Below are positions 18,339 through 29,527 of a stretch of DNA of 64,000 bases, in pieces (within the stretch, counting starts at the first letter, position 1; each line of letters begins with the position of its first letter). The DNA lies in contig NZ_RAPE01000004.1 in the NCBI RefSeq assembly GCF_003651245.1, positions 62,001-126,000 on the forward strand, written 5' to 3'. The translations under genes and the position numbers were made by a program. The DNA comes from Roseovarius spongiae (GTDB lineage: Bacteria > Pseudomonadota > Alphaproteobacteria > Rhodobacterales > Rhodobacteraceae). Under the pieces are notes generated by a model that saw only the letters and a list, made by a program, of their open reading frames with translations, searched no databases and was not told the DNA's origin.

Positions 18339-18351
18339 GGCGCGGCGAGGA

Positions 18352-18678
18352 TCAGCCGCCGCGGATCAGGTCGTCCTCGTCGTCATAGGCCGACAGGCCC
18401 AGCGCCTCGAGCCCGTTCTCCAGGTGATCCGACAGGTGCGGCGAGCCGAGCAGGTAATCGGCCGTCGGCGTCGTGGCCTCGTCGCGCGCGGTGCGGATCG
18501 CCTCGTCTAGGTCGTCGGCCTCGAAACTCTCACGGCCGATCCACATCACGGCGACGAGGCTGGCCTGTTCTTCTTCGCTCAGCCGGTCGATGAAACCGCG
18601 CAGCTCACCCTCGGCGCGGTCGAGCTCTCGCGCCATGAGGACGACCTGCGCGACCTTGTAGGTGCTGATCTCCAACAT
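18352..18678 (-). CDS. DUF3775 family protein
   Basis: 108-residue acidic cytosolic protein. The pattern FIDRLSEEEQASLVAVMWIG in the middle and ADYLLGSPHLSDHLENGLEA near the end fits the DUF3775 family as I recall it. Function unknown. The ATG has a strong AGGAG site about 9 bases upstream. It is divergent from the fadH-like gene (150 bases between starts) and convergent with hydantoinase B. Confidence 0.8.
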   Translation of the reverse strand: MLEISTYKVAQVVLMARELDRAEGELRGFIDRLSEEEQASLVAVMWIGRESFEADDLDEAIRTARDEATTPTADYLLGSPHLSDHLENGLEALGLSAYDDEDDLIRGG

Positions 18679-18777
18679 CCGTCATTCTCCTGTCGCAATC
18701 CGCGTGACGTTATGCGGATAGTATGCACCGGACTTTGATCTCACGCAAAGACGCTCTAACGCAGCGTCGCGGGGTGA

Positions 18778-20847
<2,070 letters not shown>

Positions 20848-20852
20848 CGCAG

Positions 20853-21548
20853 TCAGACGCCCACGTAGCGATCCACGATAGCGCGATCGGCCTGCAGCGC
20901 GGCGGCGGGCAGGGTCTCTCCGTTGCGGCCGTTCTCGATAAACGCGACGCGGTCCGCGATCGACAGCACCGCATCGATCCGCTGTTCGACCAGCAGCACC
21001 GCCACCCCGCGGTCGCGCATTTCGACGATCACCTCGCGGATCGCCTCGATCATCGAGGGCTGCAATCCTTCGGTCGGCTCGTCCAGCAGCAGCACCTTGG
21101 GCCGCAGGCAGAGCGCGCGGGCGGTCGCCAGCATCTGCTGTTCGCCCCCCGAAAGCGTCTGCGCCCGCTGGCCCATCCGCTCGCGCAGGCGCGGGAACAG
21201 GGCGAGCACCTCGTCCAGCACCTCTGGCGGACTGTTGCGGGTCTGCATGCCGACGGCGAGGTTCTGCGCCACCGTCAGCCCCGGGAACAGCCGCCGCCCC
21301 TGCGGGATATAGCCGATCCCGGCGCGAGGAATCATGTGGGCGGGGAGCGCGCCGATATCCGCGCCATCCAGCGTGATCCGCCCCGTCATCAGCAGCAGCA
21401 ACCCCATGATCGTCTGCATCACCGTCGTCTTGCCCGCGCCGTTGCGGCCCAACAGGCAGAGGATTTCACCGGCGTCGACACGCAGATCGAGGTCGCGCAA
21501 CACCTGCGCGCGTCCGTATCCCGATCCGACTCCCTGCAATTCCAGCAT
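20853..21548 (-). CDS. livF: Branched-chain amino acid-type ABC transporter, ATP-binding protein LivF
   Basis: 231-residue ABC ATPase with Walker A GRNGAGKT, signature LSGGEQQM, Walker B VLLLDEP and H-loop region replaced by VLLVEQR as usual for LivF. It powers import through the LivH/LivM channel. The start touches the livG stop (TAGATG). Last gene of the livHMGF cluster, ending 5 bases from the convergent fadH stop. The substrate class (branched-chain amino acids, amides, urea) cannot be fixed. Confidence 0.9.
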   Translation of the reverse strand: MLELQGVGSGYGRAQVLRDLDLRVDAGEILCLLGRNGAGKTTVMQTIMGLLLLMTGRITLDGADIGALPAHMIPRAGIGYIPQGRRLFPGLTVAQNLAVGMQTRNSPPEVLDEVLALFPRLRERMGQRAQTLSGGEQQMLATARALCLRPKVLLLDEPTEGLQPSMIEAIREVIVEMRDRGVAVLLVEQRIDAVLSIADRVAFIENGRNGETLPAAALQADRAIVDRYVGV

Positions 21549-22256
21549 CTAACCGGTCCCCAGATAGGCGGCCTGCACGGCCTTGTCGGCGCGGATCTCG
21601 GCCGGCGCGCCTTCGGCCAGCACCTCGCCGGCATTGAGCACCGTCACCCGGTTGGCAGTTTCCATCACCACGCTCATGTTGTGTTCGATCAGCAGGATCG
21701 TCGCGCCGCCGGCGAGGTCACGGATCAGCGACTTGAAGGCGGCGATCTCGCTCTCGGCCAGCCCCTGCGTCGGCTCGTCGAGGATCAGCAGGCGGGGGGC
21801 CTGCGCCAGCCCCATCGCGATTTCCAGCAGACGCTGGTGGCCGTAGCTCAGATCGCCCGCAAGCGTGGCGGCGCGGTCAGCGAGTCCGACACGCGCCAGC
21901 GCCTCCTGCACGACGGCCTCCACTCCCTCGCCGCGCACCCGCCGCCGCGCGGCGAGCGCGACATTCTCGGCCGCGTCGAGCCGCGCGAAGACCGATGTGA
22001 TCTGGAACGTGTAGGCCATCCCCAGGTTGATGCGCCTGTGCGCGGGCAGGGCCGTGATGTCCCGCCCGTCGAAATGCACCGTGCCCGAACTTGGCGCGAT
22101 GCGCCCGCAGATCATGCCGACCAGCGTCGTCTTGCCCGCGCCGTTGGGCCCGATGAGCGCGCGCACCTCGCCGCGTGGCAGGTCGAGGTCGACGCCGCGG
22201 ACGGCCTGGAGCCCGGCAAAGTGCTTTGACAGTCCCTGCGTGGCGAGCAGCGTCAT
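21549..22256 (-). CDS. livG: Branched-chain amino acid-type ABC transporter, ATP-binding protein LivG
   Basis: 235-residue ABC ATPase. Walker A is GPNGAGKTT, the signature LSYGHQRLLEIA has the Tyr variant common in LivG, Walker B is RLLILDEP and the switch histidine is in ILLIEHNMSVV. The ATG at 22256 overlaps the livM stop (ATGA); a second in-frame ATG at 22265 would add three residues. It pairs with LivF as the two nucleotide-binding subunits. Confidence 0.9.
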   Translation of the reverse strand: MTLLATQGLSKHFAGLQAVRGVDLDLPRGEVRALIGPNGAGKTTLVGMICGRIAPSSGTVHFDGRDITALPAHRRINLGMAYTFQITSVFARLDAAENVALAARRRVRGEGVEAVVQEALARVGLADRAATLAGDLSYGHQRLLEIAMGLAQAPRLLILDEPTQGLAESEIAAFKSLIRDLAGGATILLIEHNMSVVMETANRVTVLNAGEVLAEGAPAEIRADKAVQAAYLGTG

Positions 22257-23197
22257 GGCAGCCACGGCCAGAGCCTGCGGCGCAGTTCTCCGGTCAGTCC
22301 CTGCGGCGCGAAGAGCGTCAACAGCACGAGCACCACACCCGCGATCAGCATGTAGGCCGTCGTCACGCCCGAGCTGAGGTCGATCAGGTAGAACATGAAC
22401 AGCGTGCCGACGAACGGCCCCACCACCACGCCCGCGCCGCCCAGAAGCACCCAGAGCAGCGGAAAGATCGAATACTGCACGCTGGCGAAGGTCGCCCCGA
22501 CATAGCCGAAAAGCAACCCGTAAACCGCCCCCGCGGCGGCCGAGATCGCCCCCGAAATCACCATCGCGCCCAGCTTGCGCGCGAAGGTGTCGTAACCCAG
22601 CATCCGCGTGCGCTCCTCGTTCTCACGGATCGCGATCAGGGTCTTGCCAAAGCGGCTGCGCACCAGCCAGAGGCAGACAGCGAGGCTTACGGCGAACAAC
22701 GCCAGCGCGGCGAAATAGCGGGACGCCGGATCGCTGAGGTCGACGCCATGCAGCATGCGCGCGGCGCGTGCGATCACGAACCCCTCGTCTCCGTACGTCC
22801 ATTTTCCGAAATAGAGGATGGCGAGGTATCCCGCCTGCGCGAACATCAGCGTGACGATCATGAACGCCACCCCTGCCGTGCGCAGCGCCAGCAGCCCCAG
22901 CAACGCCGAAACCGCCGCCCCCGCCGCCAGCCCCACGATCAGCGCCGGAGCGGGCGACCATCCGAAATGGAGGACGCTCAGCCCCGCGCCATACATGCCG
23001 GCGGCGAAGAACAGCGCATGCCCGAGGCTGAGCAGCCCGGTGTAGCCGAAGAGCAGGTTGTACCCGATGGCGAAGCTCGCCAGCACCATGATCCGCGCGA
23101 GGTTGCCGTGGTGATAGGCGGGCAGGGCGAATTGCAACGCGAAGAGCAGCACGAGCAGCCCGCCATGCAGGCCGACGACCTTGGCGCGTTCGCTCAT
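22253..23197 (-). CDS. livM: Branched-chain amino acid-type ABC transporter permease LivM
   Basis: 314-residue permease with about eight to ten membrane spans. Typical LivM segments are IGYNLLFGYTGLLSLGHALF (about residues 43-62) and the cytoplasmic coupling segment SRFGKTLIAIRENEERTRML (about 187-206). The ATG at 23197 overlaps the livH stop by four bases. The frame stays open through livH, but that upstream stretch is not protein-like. Confidence 0.9.
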   Translation of the reverse strand: MSERAKVVGLHGGLLVLLFALQFALPAYHHGNLARIMVLASFAIGYNLLFGYTGLLSLGHALFFAAGMYGAGLSVLHFGWSPAPALIVGLAAGAAVSALLGLLALRTAGVAFMIVTLMFAQAGYLAILYFGKWTYGDEGFVIARAARMLHGVDLSDPASRYFAALALFAVSLAVCLWLVRSRFGKTLIAIRENEERTRMLGYDTFARKLGAMVISGAISAAAGAVYGLLFGYVGATFASVQYSIFPLLWVLLGGAGVVVGPFVGTLFMFYLIDLSSGVTTAYMLIAGVVLVLLTLFAPQGLTGELRRRLWPWLP

Positions 23198-24120
23198 GCC
23201 TGCCGCGTCCCGAACAGGCCGCCGGGGCGGAACACCAGCACCAGCGCGACCAGCAGCGTCGCGAGGATCTTGGCCAGCGTGGGCGAGAAGAAGACCGAGA
23301 CGATGCCGTCGCTCAACCCGATCAGGATCGCCGCCACCACCGTGCCGGGCAGGCTGCCCAATCCGCCGATGATGACTACGATGAACGACAGCAGCAGAGG
23401 ATCGGCCCCCATCAGGTAATGCGCCTGGCTGATCGGCACGATCAGCACCGCCGCCAGCGCCGCCAATCCCGCGCCGATCCCGAAGACGAGCGCGTAGACC
23501 CGTTCGACCGGGATGCCGAAGGCGAGCGCCATCTCGCGATCCTGCTGCGTCGCGCGCATCAGCAATCCCGCGCGGGTATGCGTCATGAAGGCCCAGACGC
23601 CCAGCAGCACCAGCGCCGCCGCGCCGATCACGGCGAGCTTGTAACTCGTCGTGGCCAGCCCCCAGGGCCAGTACATCTGCAACGCGCCGTCCTTCCATTC
23701 CCACCACGGGATCGCGAGGCGGCTGTTGAAGGGCGCCTCTACCGGGCGCGCGTCGGGGCCGTAGCCCATCAGCGTCAGTTGCTGGATGATGTAGAGCAGC
23801 CCGATGGTCGCGACGATCGTGCGCTCTGGGTCGTAATCGATCCGCTTGAGGATGGTGACGTCCGCCGCCACCGCGATCGCGCCGACGACCAGCGGCGCGA
23901 CGATCAGGGCCGCGGCAAAGCCGACCGCGGGGTGCGCGCCCAGCGCCTGGGCGACGAACCATGCGATGACCGCCCCCAGCATGAAGAACTCGCCATGCGC
24001 GATGTTGACCACCCGCATCACTCCGAAGACGAGGCTGAGCCCGACCGCGGTCAGCGCCAGCACTGCCGCCGTGACGGAACCCTCGATCGAGGCGAGCAGG
24101 ATGTAGGGGCCAAGTTCCAT
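23194..24120 (-). CDS. livH: Branched-chain amino acid-type ABC transporter permease LivH
   Basis: 308-residue permease with about eight spans. FGVMRVVNIAHGEFFMLGA (about residues 33-51) and TRAGLLMRATQQDREMALAFG (about 185-205, the coupling region) are family hallmarks. Start at the ATG giving MELGPYILLAS; the frame runs further up but the residues there are polar and atypical. It is the first gene of the transporter cluster. No periplasmic binding protein precedes it: the next gene upstream on this strand is an RND pump gene 174 bases away. Confidence 0.88.
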   Translation of the reverse strand: MELGPYILLASIEGSVTAAVLALTAVGLSLVFGVMRVVNIAHGEFFMLGAVIAWFVAQALGAHPAVGFAAALIVAPLVVGAIAVAADVTILKRIDYDPERTIVATIGLLYIIQQLTLMGYGPDARPVEAPFNSRLAIPWWEWKDGALQMYWPWGLATTSYKLAVIGAAALVLLGVWAFMTHTRAGLLMRATQQDREMALAFGIPVERVYALVFGIGAGLAALAAVLIVPISQAHYLMGADPLLLSFIVVIIGGLGSLPGTVVAAILIGLSDGIVSVFFSPTLAKILATLLVALVLVFRPGGLFGTRQA

Positions 24121-24294
24121 GACCGCAACGATTGCCCGCAGAGACGCGGCAGGGCAAGGGAAATGGCTCGGGCGGCAGGCCCGGGCGTTCGGCAATTTGC
24201 ATTTCCGCCGCGATCCGGGTGGGGTTTCAGCGCCGGCGGCGGGCGCTTCTCGCGCAGGCGACGGGCGCGCGGCGCGCCGGGCGCGGCCGAGAGA

Positions 24295-27200
24295 TCACGC
24301 GGCGGAGCGCGAAAACAGGATGTCGTAAAAGACCGGCGCGGCGATCAGCGTCAGGATCGACGCGAAGGCCAGCCCGCCCATGATCGTCACCGCCATCGAC
24401 ACGAAGAACGCATCCCACAACAGCGGCGCCATGCCGAGGATCGTCGTCGCCGCGGCGAGCGTCACGGGCCGCAGCCGTGACGTGCAGGCGGTGACGATGG
24501 CCGGGCGCAGCTTCAGCCCCTCGCGGCGCATGATGTCGATCTCCTCGACCAGTACGATCCCGTTCTTGATGAGCATCCCCGACAGGCTGAGCAGTCCCAG
24601 CAGCGCGGTGAACGTAAAGGGCAGCCCGGCGCCCAGCAGGCCGATCACCACGCCGCAGACCGACATCGGCACGAGCAGCCAGATGATGAGCGGCTGGCGC
24701 AGCGCGTTGAACAGCAGCACCGAAATGAGCACCATCACCAGCAGGCTGAGCGGCAGTTGCCGCCCAAGGCTGGCCTGCGCCTGGGAGGAGTCCTCGAACT
24801 CGCCGCCCCAGGCCATCTTGTATCCCAGCGGCAGCGGCATGGACTCGACAGCCTCGCGGATTTCCCCGCGAACCGAGGCGGCGGTCTGATCGGGCGGAAT
24901 GTCCGCGCCCACGGTCAGCGTCAAGAGTCGGTCGCGGCGATGCACGAGCGTGTTCTGCACCTCGACCTTGAAGCCGTCGGTGACCTGTTCGATCGGCACG
25001 AAACTGCCCGCCGAAGACGAATAGACGATCTGATCGCCCAGCCCGACGCTGCTGTCCTCGGACAGGCGCACGATGATCGGGATCAGCCGATCCCCTTCGC
25101 GATAGACCCCGCCGTCGATCCCGTCGGTGGCGAAACGCAGCGTCGTCGCCACGTCCTCGCGGGTGATCCCGGCGGTCTGGGCGCGTTCGGTCGCGTAAAC
25201 CGGTTTGAGCACGATTTCCTGTTCGCGCCAGTCAGTGCGCATGTCGATCACGTTGTCCGAGGCGGCGGCCATCACCTCCATCGCCTGCGCGCCCAGACGG
25301 CGCAGCTCTGCCGGATCGCTGCCGGAAAACCGCACCTCGATCGGGTCGCCGCCGCCGGGTCCGAAGACCAGCCGCTTGGTGCGGAATTCCCCCGCCGGAA
25401 GCCGGTTGCGCCCGAAGGCGTCGAGCGCGGCGCGCAGCGGCGGGATGTCGTCGAGCGTTTCGGTACGCACGATCATGTGGCCATAGCTCGGGTTCGGTTT
25501 CTCGGCCGAATAGGTAAGCAGGAACCGCGTCGCGCCCTGCCCGACGAACGTGGCGACCGACACCACGTCGTCGCGCTGGGCGAGCCAGTCCTCGATCACC
25601 GCCATGTCGGCGGCGGTGCGTTCGATCCCGGCGCCCTGGGGCAGCTTGTAATGCACGTAGAACAGCGGCGTGTTCGAGTTGGGAAAGAACTGCTGCTTCA
25701 ACTGCCCGAACCCGACAAAGCTGGCCGCGGTGACGGCCACCAGCGCCGCCACCACCAGCCAGCGCGCCCGGAGCGCGCCGCGCAACGCGCTTGCGTAGGC
25801 GCGGAACATCCAGCCGCCATAGGCGTCGTCGCCGTCGCCCGCGCCCTGGCGGAAGAAGTAATGGCCCAGAAGCGGCGTCACCGTCAGCGCCAGCCCCCAT
25901 GACAGCAGCAGCGAAATGCCGATCACCGCAAAGAGCGAGAACAGGAATTCGCCCGTCGCATCCGGGCTGAGGCCGATCCCGGCGAAGGCCATGATGCCGA
26001 TCACCGTCGCGCCCAGCAGCGGGATCTGCGTCTTTCCCGCGACCTCGTCTATCGCATCGCGCGAGGATTTTCCGCGCAGCATGGCGATCTGCATCCCCTC
26101 GGCGACGACGATGGCGTTGTCCACCAGCATCCCCATCGCGATCACCAGCGCGCCCAGCGATATGCGCTCCATCTCGATCGAGAAGATCGCCATGAAGAAG
26201 AGCGTGCCGACCACCGTGAGAAGCAGCGTCGACCCGACCACCACCGCCGCGCGCCAGCCCATGAACAGCGCGAGCACCAGCACCACGATACCGACCGACA
26301 TGGCGAGGTTGAGAAGGAAGTCGCTCGACGCCTTGGCGACGACGACATGCTGCTGGTAGATCGGGTGCAGCGTGACGCCGAACGGAATTTCGTCGTCCAG
26401 TTGGGCAAGCTTCGCATCGACCCGGTTGCCGACATCGACGATGTTCTCGGACTTGAGCCCGGCGACGCCGATGGTGAACGCCTCCGCGCCGTTGAACCGC
26501 ACCATCAACTCCGGGTCGTCCTGCCGCCCGCGGCTGACCTCGGCCACATCGACAAGGTTGATGATCTCACCGCCGACGCCGATGGCCAGGCCGGCGATTT
26601 CGTTCACCGTGTCGGTGCCGTCGGGCGCCTGGATCATCGTGTCCCCGACCGAGCCCGCCGGCACCACCGAATCGGCGGAGGCGATCGCGCCGACGATGGC
26701 CTCGGGCGCGATGCCCTGGTTGGCGGACATGCCGAGGTCGGGCTCCACGAAGACCGCCTCGGGGGCCAGCCCCTCGACGTCGACGTCGGCCACGCCTTTC
26801 ACCGTCAGCAATTCGCGCCGCAGGAAGGTGGCGAGTTCGTAGCGTTCGGCGTCGCTGAAGCCTGGCGCCGTGACCGCGTAGAAGATGCCGAAGACGTCGC
26901 CGAAGCTGTCGTTGACAAAGGGCACGGAGACGCCCTGGGGCAGGCGCCGGGCCGCGTCGCGGATGCGCGCGCGCAGCTTGGTCCAGATGGCGGGCAGTTC
27001 GGCGCCGCGCACGGTCGATTTGATCTCGACCTCGATCAGCGACATGCCGGGCCGGTTGACCGAGGTGATCTTGTCCACCTCGCCCATCTTCTGGATCGCG
27101 GATTCCAGCGGCTCGCTCACCTCGCGGGCGACCTGTTCGGCCGACGCGCCGGGATACTGCGTCGAGATGACCGCCGCCTTGATGGTAAACGCCGGATCTT

Positions 27201-27306
27201 CGAGCCGCCCGAGATTGGCGAACCCCCAAAGACCGCCGAAGATGCAGCCGAGGATCAGCAGCCATGTCAGCAGCGGTTTCTCGATGGAGGCGCGGGCGAT
27301 GGACAT
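24295..27306 (-). CDS. RND family efflux transporter permease (AcrB-type)
   Basis: 1003-residue inner-membrane proton-driven pump with two repeats of six spans and two large periplasmic loops. The TM4 proton-relay segment IAMGMLVDNAIVVAEGM (aspartate near residue 393) is present. Other family parts are EKPLLTWLLILG at the N-terminus and TLAAATTILGMAPLLWDAFF near the C-terminus. It exports drugs or toxic compounds across the envelope with an adaptor and an outer-membrane channel. The adaptor gene is 7 bases upstream; no TolC-like gene is in the window. Confidence 0.92.
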   Translation of the reverse strand: MSIARASIEKPLLTWLLILGCIFGGLWGFANLGRLEDPAFTIKAAVISTQYPGASAEQVAREVSEPLESAIQKMGEVDKITSVNRPGMSLIEVEIKSTVRGAELPAIWTKLRARIRDAARRLPQGVSVPFVNDSFGDVFGIFYAVTAPGFSDAERYELATFLRRELLTVKGVADVDVEGLAPEAVFVEPDLGMSANQGIAPEAIVGAIASADSVVPAGSVGDTMIQAPDGTDTVNEIAGLAIGVGGEIINLVDVAEVSRGRQDDPELMVRFNGAEAFTIGVAGLKSENIVDVGNRVDAKLAQLDDEIPFGVTLHPIYQQHVVVAKASSDFLLNLAMSVGIVVLVLALFMGWRAAVVVGSTLLLTVVGTLFFMAIFSIEMERISLGALVIAMGMLVDNAIVVAEGMQIAMLRGKSSRDAIDEVAGKTQIPLLGATVIGIMAFAGIGLSPDATGEFLFSLFAVIGISLLLSWGLALTVTPLLGHYFFRQGAGDGDDAYGGWMFRAYASALRGALRARWLVVAALVAVTAASFVGFGQLKQQFFPNSNTPLFYVHYKLPQGAGIERTAADMAVIEDWLAQRDDVVSVATFVGQGATRFLLTYSAEKPNPSYGHMIVRTETLDDIPPLRAALDAFGRNRLPAGEFRTKRLVFGPGGGDPIEVRFSGSDPAELRRLGAQAMEVMAAASDNVIDMRTDWREQEIVLKPVYATERAQTAGITREDVATTLRFATDGIDGGVYREGDRLIPIIVRLSEDSSVGLGDQIVYSSSAGSFVPIEQVTDGFKVEVQNTLVHRRDRLLTLTVGADIPPDQTAASVRGEIREAVESMPLPLGYKMAWGGEFEDSSQAQASLGRQLPLSLLVMVLISVLLFNALRQPLIIWLLVPMSVCGVVIGLLGAGLPFTFTALLGLLSLSGMLIKNGIVLVEEIDIMRREGLKLRPAIVTACTSRLRPVTLAAATTILGMAPLLWDAFFVSMAVTIMGGLAFASILTLIAAPVFYDILFSRSAA

Positions 27307-27313
27307 GGGCGGC

Positions 27314-28366
27314 TCAGTTCGGGAAGCCGGTGAATCGGCGCACAGTCATGCCATCTTCAAGCATGCTGACCCCGGCCGCGACGATTTCGTCGCCCGCCGC
27401 CACGTCGCCCTCGATGCTGAGGCGGCCATCGATACCTGCGCTGACCTTGACCGGAATGCGGCTCAGCGTGCCGGTATCCTCCGCGCCGGGCGTGAATTTC
27501 AGCACCGATGTCGCCCCGTCCGCCGCCGTCGCGATGGCCGAGGCCGGCGCGTACAGCTCCGCGTCGCCCTGCCTGATCCGCGCCGTGATGGTCACGGACG
27601 AGCCGGGCAGCACCCGCAGCCCGTCGGGCGGGGGCATGCCGAAGGTCAGCCGGAACGTCTGCCCGATGGCCGAGGTCTCTGCGTTGAATTCGCGTATCTC
27701 GACGGGGTAGGCGCGGTCGCTGACAGGGAAGGTTGCGGTGATGCTGACATCCGGGTCTTCCCCGACGCGCTGAAAGAGGATCTCGGGCACGTCGATCTCG
27801 ATGCGCAACTCGGACATGTCGTGCAGCCGCACGATGGGCTTGCCCGCCGTGACAGTTGTGTAGTTGGCGACCTCGCGCGCGGCGACAAGCGCGTCGAACG
27901 GCGCATGCAGCGTCGCATGTTCGAGCGCGTATTCGGCGTTGGCGACGGCGATCCGCGCGAGCCCGGCCTCGGTGGCCGCGTCCTCGCGGCGGACCTCGCT
28001 GGCCGAGGCGTCGCTCAACCGGTTCAGCCGCGCGACCGTGCGGTCGGCCTGTTCCTGGCGCAGGCGCGCCTGGTCGAGCGCGAGTTCGAACGTCTGCATG
28101 TCGAGCTTCGCGATCAGCCCGCCCTCGGGGACGGTCTGGCCCTCGAGCACCGGGAACTCCACGATTTGCCCGGCCACCTGGAAGGCGAGGTCGACGGTCT
28201 GGCGCGCCACGACGTGACCGAAGAACTCCCGCTCGACCCTTTTGTCCCCGGCGCCGAGCGTCATCAGCTTGACCGGCTTGGCCGCTTCCTGCGCCGTCTG
28301 GGCGGTCAGGGGCGCCGCACAGGCCAGCGCGGCGATAAGAAGGGCGGGCCGGGTCCATCGGATCAT
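27314..28366 (-). CDS. RND efflux periplasmic adaptor (membrane fusion protein)
   Basis: 350 residues. A signal peptide (about residues 1-23, ending LTAQ) leads into a biotinyl-lipoyl-like and beta-barrel arrangement interrupted by an alpha hairpin (about residues 90-150, heptad-like LDQARLRQEQADRTVARLNR). The lipoyl halves are seen in VAGQIVEFPVLEGQTVPEG and ATLHAPFDALVAAREV. It bridges the RND pump to an outer-membrane channel. AGGAAC ribosome site upstream of the ATG. No transcription regulator of the TetR or MarR type lies next to it. Confidence 0.9.
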   Translation of the reverse strand: MIRWTRPALLIAALACAAPLTAQTAQEAAKPVKLMTLGAGDKRVEREFFGHVVARQTVDLAFQVAGQIVEFPVLEGQTVPEGGLIAKLDMQTFELALDQARLRQEQADRTVARLNRLSDASASEVRREDAATEAGLARIAVANAEYALEHATLHAPFDALVAAREVANYTTVTAGKPIVRLHDMSELRIEIDVPEILFQRVGEDPDVSITATFPVSDRAYPVEIREFNAETSAIGQTFRLTFGMPPPDGLRVLPGSSVTITARIRQGDAELYAPASAIATAADGATSVLKFTPGAEDTGTLSRIPVKVSAGIDGRLSIEGDVAAGDEIVAAGVSMLEDGMTVRRFTGFPN

Positions 28367-28511
28367 GGTGCGTTCCTGTGCATGGCGGCGGATCGTGACG
28401 CGCGGGGCAGAGTCTAAAATGCCTTGACCGTGGAGGAAAATACAACCCGCTTTCGCGTCGCCGCGTCAGATGTCGGCGCCGCGACGTCGCGTCACCGGCG
28501 CTGCGCATGGC

Positions 28512-29399
28512 CTACTTTCCGAACAGGCGGGCCGCGTCGAATATCTCGTCCAGGCGTTCGTAGCGGTCCCGGGTCTCGGGCCAGTCGCGTTCCTGCACGG
28601 CGGCGATCAGCGTCTCGAGCAGCATCATGGTGGCGATGTTGCTGTCCCAGGCCGAGGGAACCTCGACCCAGCAATGAAAGGTGTGGCCGGCGACGGCGGC
28701 GACCGGGCTGGCCCACTGGTCGGTGACGAGGATCACCAGCACGCCCCGCGCCGTGGCGAGTTCGGCCAGCCGCAACAGGTTCTTTTCGTACCGGCGCACG
28801 TCGAACATCAAGAGCACGTCGCCCGCCTCCATGTCGAGCACGTAATGCGGCCACGTCGCCGAGGACGAGGTCATGTGCGTGATCCGCCGGCGCACCGCCT
28901 GGAAATGGGTGAAGGCGTAATCGGCCAGCGCCCGCGTGATGCGCCCGCCCACCACGTAAAGCCGCCGCTCGGTATCGGCGAGCGCGTCCGCCGCCGCGTC
29001 GAACGCGGCCAGGTCGATATTGGCGAGCGTCTGTTGCATGTTCTGCCCGATCGCCCCCGCGAAACGGTTGAGCATGTGGGATTCGGGCGCCTCGGCGGCC
29101 CAGTTGGCGCGGCGCTGGGTGGGGCCGGACACCGTGGCCTCCAGCTCCTTCAGCAGCGCCTGGTGGAACTGCGGAAAGCCCTTGAAGCCCAGCTTCTGCA
29201 CCATGCGCGCCACCGTGGGCGTCGAGACGCCCGCGTTCGCCGCGACGATGGTGATCGAGGCGAGCCCCGCGGCCGGGTAGTTGTCCAGCAGCGCGGTGGC
29301 GAACTTGCGCTCCGACTGCGTCAGCGTCGGGAACGCCTTGCGCAGCATTTCGCGCACGGAGGCGGCGGACGCCGCCTTGGGGGAACTGGCCTGGGTCAC
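28512..29399 (-). CDS. MurR/RpiR family transcriptional regulator
   Basis: 295 residues, GTG start. Residues about 20-95 form the RpiR helix-turn-helix (LTQSERKFATALLDNYP, then VSTPTVARMVQKLGFKGFPQ), and about 130-265 a SIS sugar-isomerase-like effector domain (LYVVGGRITRALADYAF, GVLVILVTDQWASP). Members usually sense phosphorylated sugars, but relatives control amino acid and amine use in Rhodobacterales. It is divergent from the hydrolase-TRAP-GS operon with a 128-base shared control region, so it is the likely regulator of that operon. Confidence 0.9.
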   Translation of the reverse strand: MTQASSPKAASAASVREMLRKAFPTLTQSERKFATALLDNYPAAGLASITIVAANAGVSTPTVARMVQKLGFKGFPQFHQALLKELEATVSGPTQRRANWAAEAPESHMLNRFAGAIGQNMQQTLANIDLAAFDAAADALADTERRLYVVGGRITRALADYAFTHFQAVRRRITHMTSSSATWPHYVLDMEAGDVLLMFDVRRYEKNLLRLAELATARGVLVILVTDQWASPVAAVAGHTFHCWVEVPSAWDSNIATMMLLETLIAAVQERDWPETRDRYERLDEIFDAARLFGK

Positions 29400-29473
29400 G
29401 GGGCTTGCACCGCCTCTCGCGTCCGGTTGCAGGGGGCGGGCAAGGGCTCTGCGCCGCCGGTTCTGAAATTAAA

Positions 29474-29502
29474 TTGACAGGTATCGGGCAATATGGAAAG
29501 AT
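29474..29502 (+). promoter_or_regulatory. Probable promoter of the hydrolase-TRAP operon
   Basis: A perfect -35 TTGACA (29474-29479), 17-base spacer and AAAGAT (29497-29502) as a weak -10, 25 bases before the hydrolase ATG. The region is AT-rich compared with its surroundings. Confidence 0.5.
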
Positions 29503-29508
29503 TTTTTC
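29496..29508 (+). promoter_or_regulatory. Candidate RpiR operator
   Basis: GAAA-N5-TTTC (29496-29508) overlaps the -10 of the promoter at 29474. A related GAAATTAAATTGAC stretch lies at 29465-29478. RpiR-type regulators often bind inverted GAAA/TTTC sites, so a repressor here would block the operon. Confidence 0.35.
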
Positions 29509-29527
29509 AGACACGCGTGGGGGCAGC

